In this document: positions 61,218 to 64,000 of the stretch, piece by piece
Layout of the letters: each line of letters begins with the position of its first letter
How positions within the stretch are numbered: the stretch's first letter is position 1
Assembly: GCA_020636255.1 (NCBI GenBank)
Contig: JACJYE010000018.1
Location: forward strand, 9,099-73,098
Direction of reading: 5' to 3'
Origin: Lewinellaceae bacterium
GTDB lineage: Bacteria; Bacteroidota; Bacteroidia; Chitinophagales; Saprospiraceae
DNA length: 64,000 bases
The notes under the pieces: generated by a model
What the model saw: only the letters and a program-made list of their open reading frames with translations
What the model was told of the DNA's origin: nothing
Database searches by the model: none
Position numbers and translations under genes: made by a program

Positions 61218-61955
61218 CTAACGTTCCGAACCCAGGCCGGAGCCTCTCCGCCCCTTTCGCTCCATGCCGCCCCAGGGGCGTACTTCGGAGGCCTCAAAAC
61301 GGCCCGGGCCATCCATCTTGCCGAGTAGTTTAACCTTCTCCCCTCTTTCCAGCAGCACTACCGGCGGGATGAATGCCCCTTCGTACCCGACCGTCCATGT
61401 TTTCCCCTCAAAATCCTCCAGCTCGAAAGACCCTATGCTCGTCTGTTGGATCTCGCCGGAGAGATAGCCCTCTTCAGGCATCGACCATAACCTGGCCTTT
61501 TTCTCCTGCACGCTTTCGTACAGGCTGACGTTGACCGCGAAGGCCTGCTCCAGGCGCTGCGCGCCGCCGGCGATAAAGAACAAGGCGCCGAGCAGAATGC
61601 TCAGGGCAGCGCTGTAGCCCACCAGGCGGGCCAGGGTAAGCTTGTATCCTTTGGGAGAATGTTGAATGCTATAGATCGCTACGAGCAGAAAAACGATGAG
61701 CAGGGCGATCCAGAAAAAGGGCAGCAGGCCGAGGAAGAGCTCCAGGCGCGAGTGCGACAGGTGGCTGATCACCTGAAAATCCGTTTGCTGAATGGCGAAG
61801 AGGACCACCGAAAAGGCCAGGGCGCCCAGCAGGGCGGCGACGGCGAAAGCTGCCCAGAGCAGCAGGTTCTTCAAGGTAAACCGCCATCGGGGTACGGGCC
61901 TGATCTGCTGTTCGCGGATCATCTGTATCAGTTTGTCCGAAGGTTTCATAAGCAC
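61218..61955 (-). CDS. Putative membrane anti-sigma factor
   Basis: 245 residues. The N-terminal 30 residues are basic and cytosolic, followed by about three transmembrane helices (near 28-55, 72-95, 107-127) and a C-terminal domain of about 115 residues that should face the periplasm (SLYESVQEKKARLWSMPEEGY). I do not recognise a zinc-anti-sigma motif. The assignment rests on position: it starts 7 bases after the ECF sigma gene in the same operon. A role as a simple membrane protein of the sigma regulon is the alternative. Confidence 0.6.
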   Translation of the reverse strand: MLMKPSDKLIQMIREQQIRPVPRWRFTLKNLLLWAAFAVAALLGALAFSVVLFAIQQTDFQVISHLSHSRLELFLGLLPFFWIALLIVFLLVAIYSIQHSPKGYKLTLARLVGYSAALSILLGALFFIAGGAQRLEQAFAVNVSLYESVQEKKARLWSMPEEGYLSGEIQQTSIGSFELEDFEGKTWTVGYEGAFIPPVVLLERGEKVKLLGKMDGPGRFEASEVRPWGGMERKGRRGSGLGSER

Positions 61956-61962
61956 GAATGTT

Positions 61963-62547
61963 TTAAACAGTAGTCTGCCCCGAAAGCTTCCGCAAGGCTT
62001 TTTTTGCCCGGTTGATGCGGGTGGCTACGGTACCTTCAGGGATTTTCAGGACATCGGAGATCTCTTCATAGCTCATGTCTTCCAGGAACTTCAGCACCAT
62101 GACTTCCTTGTACGGCAGCGGCAGCTGGTTGAGCAAGGCATGTATGTGCTGATCCTTCTCTTCCAAAGCTTCGGGGCTCTCTTCGCCCGGGCCGCCGTCG
62201 GGTATATGCGCCAGGAGGCCTTCGTTAAAGCCCGCTGTCTGATCCTTGCCGAAAGACTGCTTTTTGCGTAGGCAGGACACCGCCTGGTTGTGCACGATAC
62301 GATACAGCCAACTCGACAATTTGAGGTTCTGGTCAAAAGCATGAAGGTTTTTCCACACCTTGATGAAAGCCTCCTGGAGCACATCCTGCGCCTCTTCCTC
62401 CGTCAGGGCGCCCATGCGCTTTATATAACGGAGCAGGCGCGCTTCATACCGCTCGTACAGGCACGAAAAATAATCCACCTCCTCCATTGCCCTGCGAATG
62501 ATATCCAGGTCGCTCAGCTGCCGGCAAGTGTCTTTCGTGATGTGCAT
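61963..62547 (-). CDS. ECF RNA polymerase sigma factor
   Basis: 194 residues. Region 2 covers about 20-90 (LYERYEARLLRYIKRMG, EEAQDVLQEAFIKVWKNL) and region 4 about 125-190 (LPLPYKEVMVLKFLEDMSYEEISDVLKIPEGTVATRINRAKKAL). It should direct RNA polymerase to an alternative promoter class in response to an envelope signal relayed by the membrane protein downstream. The start codon is 57 bases from an array of eight hairpin repeats, which would lie in or near the leader of its mRNA. Confidence 0.94.
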   Translation of the reverse strand: MHITKDTCRQLSDLDIIRRAMEEVDYFSCLYERYEARLLRYIKRMGALTEEEAQDVLQEAFIKVWKNLHAFDQNLKLSSWLYRIVHNQAVSCLRKKQSFGKDQTAGFNEGLLAHIPDGGPGEESPEALEEKDQHIHALLNQLPLPYKEVMVLKFLEDMSYEEISDVLKIPEGTVATRINRAKKALRKLSGQTTV

Positions 62548-62603
62548 GGAAATGGTATATCGAGCGATGTGAAAGTAAGCCTTTTTTATATACGGAGCCG
62601 CTG

Positions 62604-62895
62604 CTACCCGAAGCAGAAGCTTCGAGGTACGGGTTGATAACTACCCGAAGCAGAAGCTTCGAGGTACGGGTTGATAACTACCCGAAGCAGAAGCTTCGAG
62701 GTACGGGTTGATAACTACTCGAAGCAGAAGCTTCGAGGTACGGGTTGATAACTACTCGAAGCAGAAGCTTCGAGGTACGGGTTGATAACTACTCGAAGCA
62801 GAAGCTTCGAGGTACGGGTTGATAACTACTCGAAGCAGAAGCTTCGAGGTACGGGTTGATAACTACTCGAAGCAGAAGCTTCGAGGTACGGGTTG
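62604..62895. repeat. Eight tandem 37-bp hairpin units
   Basis: Units start at 62604, 62641, 62678, 62715, 62752, 62789, 62826 and 62863; the last is 33 bases. Each has stem CTCGAAGC/GCTTCGAG around AGAA, then GTACGGGTTG and ATAA. The first three units carry CCCG in place of CTCG. It is the same family as 40392-40496. There are no unique spacers, so it is not CRISPR. It lies between the DUF2202 stop and the sigma factor start. Confidence 0.95.
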
Positions 62896-62901
62896 ACTGC
62901 A

Positions 62902-63858
62902 CTAGTTACCCCGCCCATTGCCGCCGCCATTGCCACCAGTATTGCCGTTTCCGCCGCCATTATTGTTGCCATTCCCGCCGGTATTGCCGTTGGGGCCGGC
63001 GCCATCACAGTTCCCTGTTCCGTTGCCACTGCCGTTGCCGTTGTGCTGGCCGTTATTCCCATGAGGGCCGCTGCCGTCGCAAAGGCCGGTGCCGTTGCCG
63101 CCATTGCCCGGGCCGCCGTTCGGGCAGGCGCCGCAAATGGCGCCGCCCTTTTCCCGCTCGGTGCTGATGATATAGTCAAATGTTTCCTGGTCAATGTACT
63201 GAACCTGATAGGTTTCGCCTAAGATCCCGAGCTGGCGGACAAACGCTCTCAGGTGGTTGCGGGAACCCCGTGCAAGTTCGTTAAATACGGCCTGAAGGTC
63301 ATCATTGTCGATCTCAGCATCTTCCAGATGCCCCATGAGGTCGGATATATCCAGGCCCTCGATCGTTGCACCCACGATGAGAGCGTCTTTCAGGCTTTGT
63401 GCGCCCTGTGCCGTCAGGCTTTGATACAACTCCTGCAGCGCCACATGCTGAAATACACCTTTGCCATTATCGCCTACCGGGTCTTCCAGCCCATATTTCT
63501 GAATGAGGCAGAAGATGGCATCCATGTGGCGCTGTTCGGACCGTTCGATATTGGCGAAAACAGGCGACTGCCACTGCTCGTTCAACGTATTGTAAACGTC
63601 ACGGGCCAGTTTCTCCTCTTCCCGCATGAACAGCAGGGCTTCCGCTTCGGCATCTGACAAGTCCTGAACACTGAAATTGGCTGTCAGGCAACTGCAAACA
63701 TCTGCAGGGTTGGCTGCGGCATCCCGATCTGATACTACCGATGAACCCAGGCCATCGGTGACGGCTGGTTGTTCAGCCTTTTCACATTGTGTAAAAAGCA
63801 GCGCAAAAACGATTAGTAAACCTATGTTGCCGGCCAGTTTTACCATTTGCTTTTTCAT
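62902..63858 (-). CDS. DUF2202 ferritin-like lipoprotein with Gly/Asn-rich tail
   Basis: 318 residues starting MKKQMVKLAGN (63858); an upstream in-frame ATG at 63897 would add 13 basic residues. The signal ends at LLFTQC, a probable lipoprotein. Residues about 55-215 form a DUF2202 domain (LSDAEAEALLFMREEEKLARDVYNTL, IERSEQRHMDAI), a ferritin-like helical bundle whose Glu and ExxH-like residues may bind metal. The last 85 residues are a low-complexity Gly/Asn tail with the recurrent motif GNCDGAGPNGN and paired Cys. Its function is unknown. It is transcribed ahead of the sigma operon, separated by the hairpin array. Confidence 0.88.
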   Translation of the reverse strand: MKKQMVKLAGNIGLLIVFALLFTQCEKAEQPAVTDGLGSSVVSDRDAAANPADVCSCLTANFSVQDLSDAEAEALLFMREEEKLARDVYNTLNEQWQSPVFANIERSEQRHMDAIFCLIQKYGLEDPVGDNGKGVFQHVALQELYQSLTAQGAQSLKDALIVGATIEGLDISDLMGHLEDAEIDNDDLQAVFNELARGSRNHLRAFVRQLGILGETYQVQYIDQETFDYIISTEREKGGAICGACPNGGPGNGGNGTGLCDGSGPHGNNGQHNGNGSGNGTGNCDGAGPNGNTGGNGNNNGGGNGNTGGNGGGNGRGN

Positions 63859-64000
63859 GACTGTTCTCTTTTTTATGAATAATGATTGTTTTTTCACCCT
63901 CTACTACGCAGCCCTTTTTAGTTTCTTTCACTTTGCTGTTTTTTTTTAAAATCTGAGTAGCGCTCAAACAGGGCAATAGCATTTAATTCATCTCGCCTTA

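Noticed and set aside
62604..62895. Possible CRISPR array
   Set aside because: The units are directly joined with no variable spacers, and no cas gene is nearby.

Overview
The window looks like a chromosome segment of a Bacteroidota bacterium, probably in or near the Saprospiria. The reasons are SusC/SusD pairs, a hybrid two-component system, type IX secretion C-terminal domains, LytS/LytTR regulators with beta-propeller sensors, weak Shine-Dalgarno use, and promoter boxes of the form TAnnTTTG. No taxonomic search was possible, so the rank is inference. No rRNA, tRNA or CRISPR array was seen.

Layout. (1) 1-3579: a truncated AraC-type regulator is divergent from a Tat-signal zinc alcohol dehydrogenase, an aldo/keto reductase and a cupin close to manganese hydroxynitrile lyases. 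(2) 3752-19710: a xyloglucan-type utilisation locus with a GH31 alpha-xylosidase-like lipoprotein, SusC, SusD, a surface glycan-binding lipoprotein, a GH74 endo-xyloglucanase and a 1384-residue hybrid sensor that probably controls them. (3) 19718-21739: a type IX secreted protein. (4) 22142-25075: an overlapping three-gene operon (unknown protein, enolase-superfamily enzyme, fatty acid desaturase) that I cannot tie to a known pathway. (5) 25233-30407: two PepSY-like paralogues, a response regulator fused to a kinase ATPase domain, a small membrane protein, and a propeller-REC-cyclase protein with its kinase core missing. (6) 30486-43109: a second sugar region with GH3, a DUF3472 lipoprotein, GH2, an MFS permease, a Gfo/Idh oxidoreductase, a HAD phosphatase, GH32 and a PfkB fructokinase. 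GH2 and GH3 could finish the oligosaccharides released by GH74 and GH31; GH32 and PfkB suggest fructan or sucrose use. (7) 43452-58353: FIST protein with histidine kinase, NhaA, a type IX secreted hydrolase-like protein, a TonB-dependent receptor, an MddA-like methyltransferase, a propeller LytS/LytTR pair and a PAS-cyclase. (8) 58780-63858: PIG-L deacetylase overlapping a PLP decarboxylase, then ECF sigma factor with putative anti-sigma, and a DUF2202 protein.

The least ordinary content is in the repeats and in two broken kinases. Three repeat families are visible. The first is a palindromic element with arms AGAGCTTGTTTGGAGGCC, several copies of which abut stop codons. The second is a roughly 150-bp MITE with GTAA tips and 8-bp target duplications, as expected of the IS66 family. 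The third is tandem arrays of 36-37 bp units, each holding an 8-bp hairpin with an AGAA loop, placed just upstream of two genes. Two neighbouring signalling genes (26652-27623 and 28149-30407) each appear to have lost a histidine-kinase core by an in-frame internal deletion.
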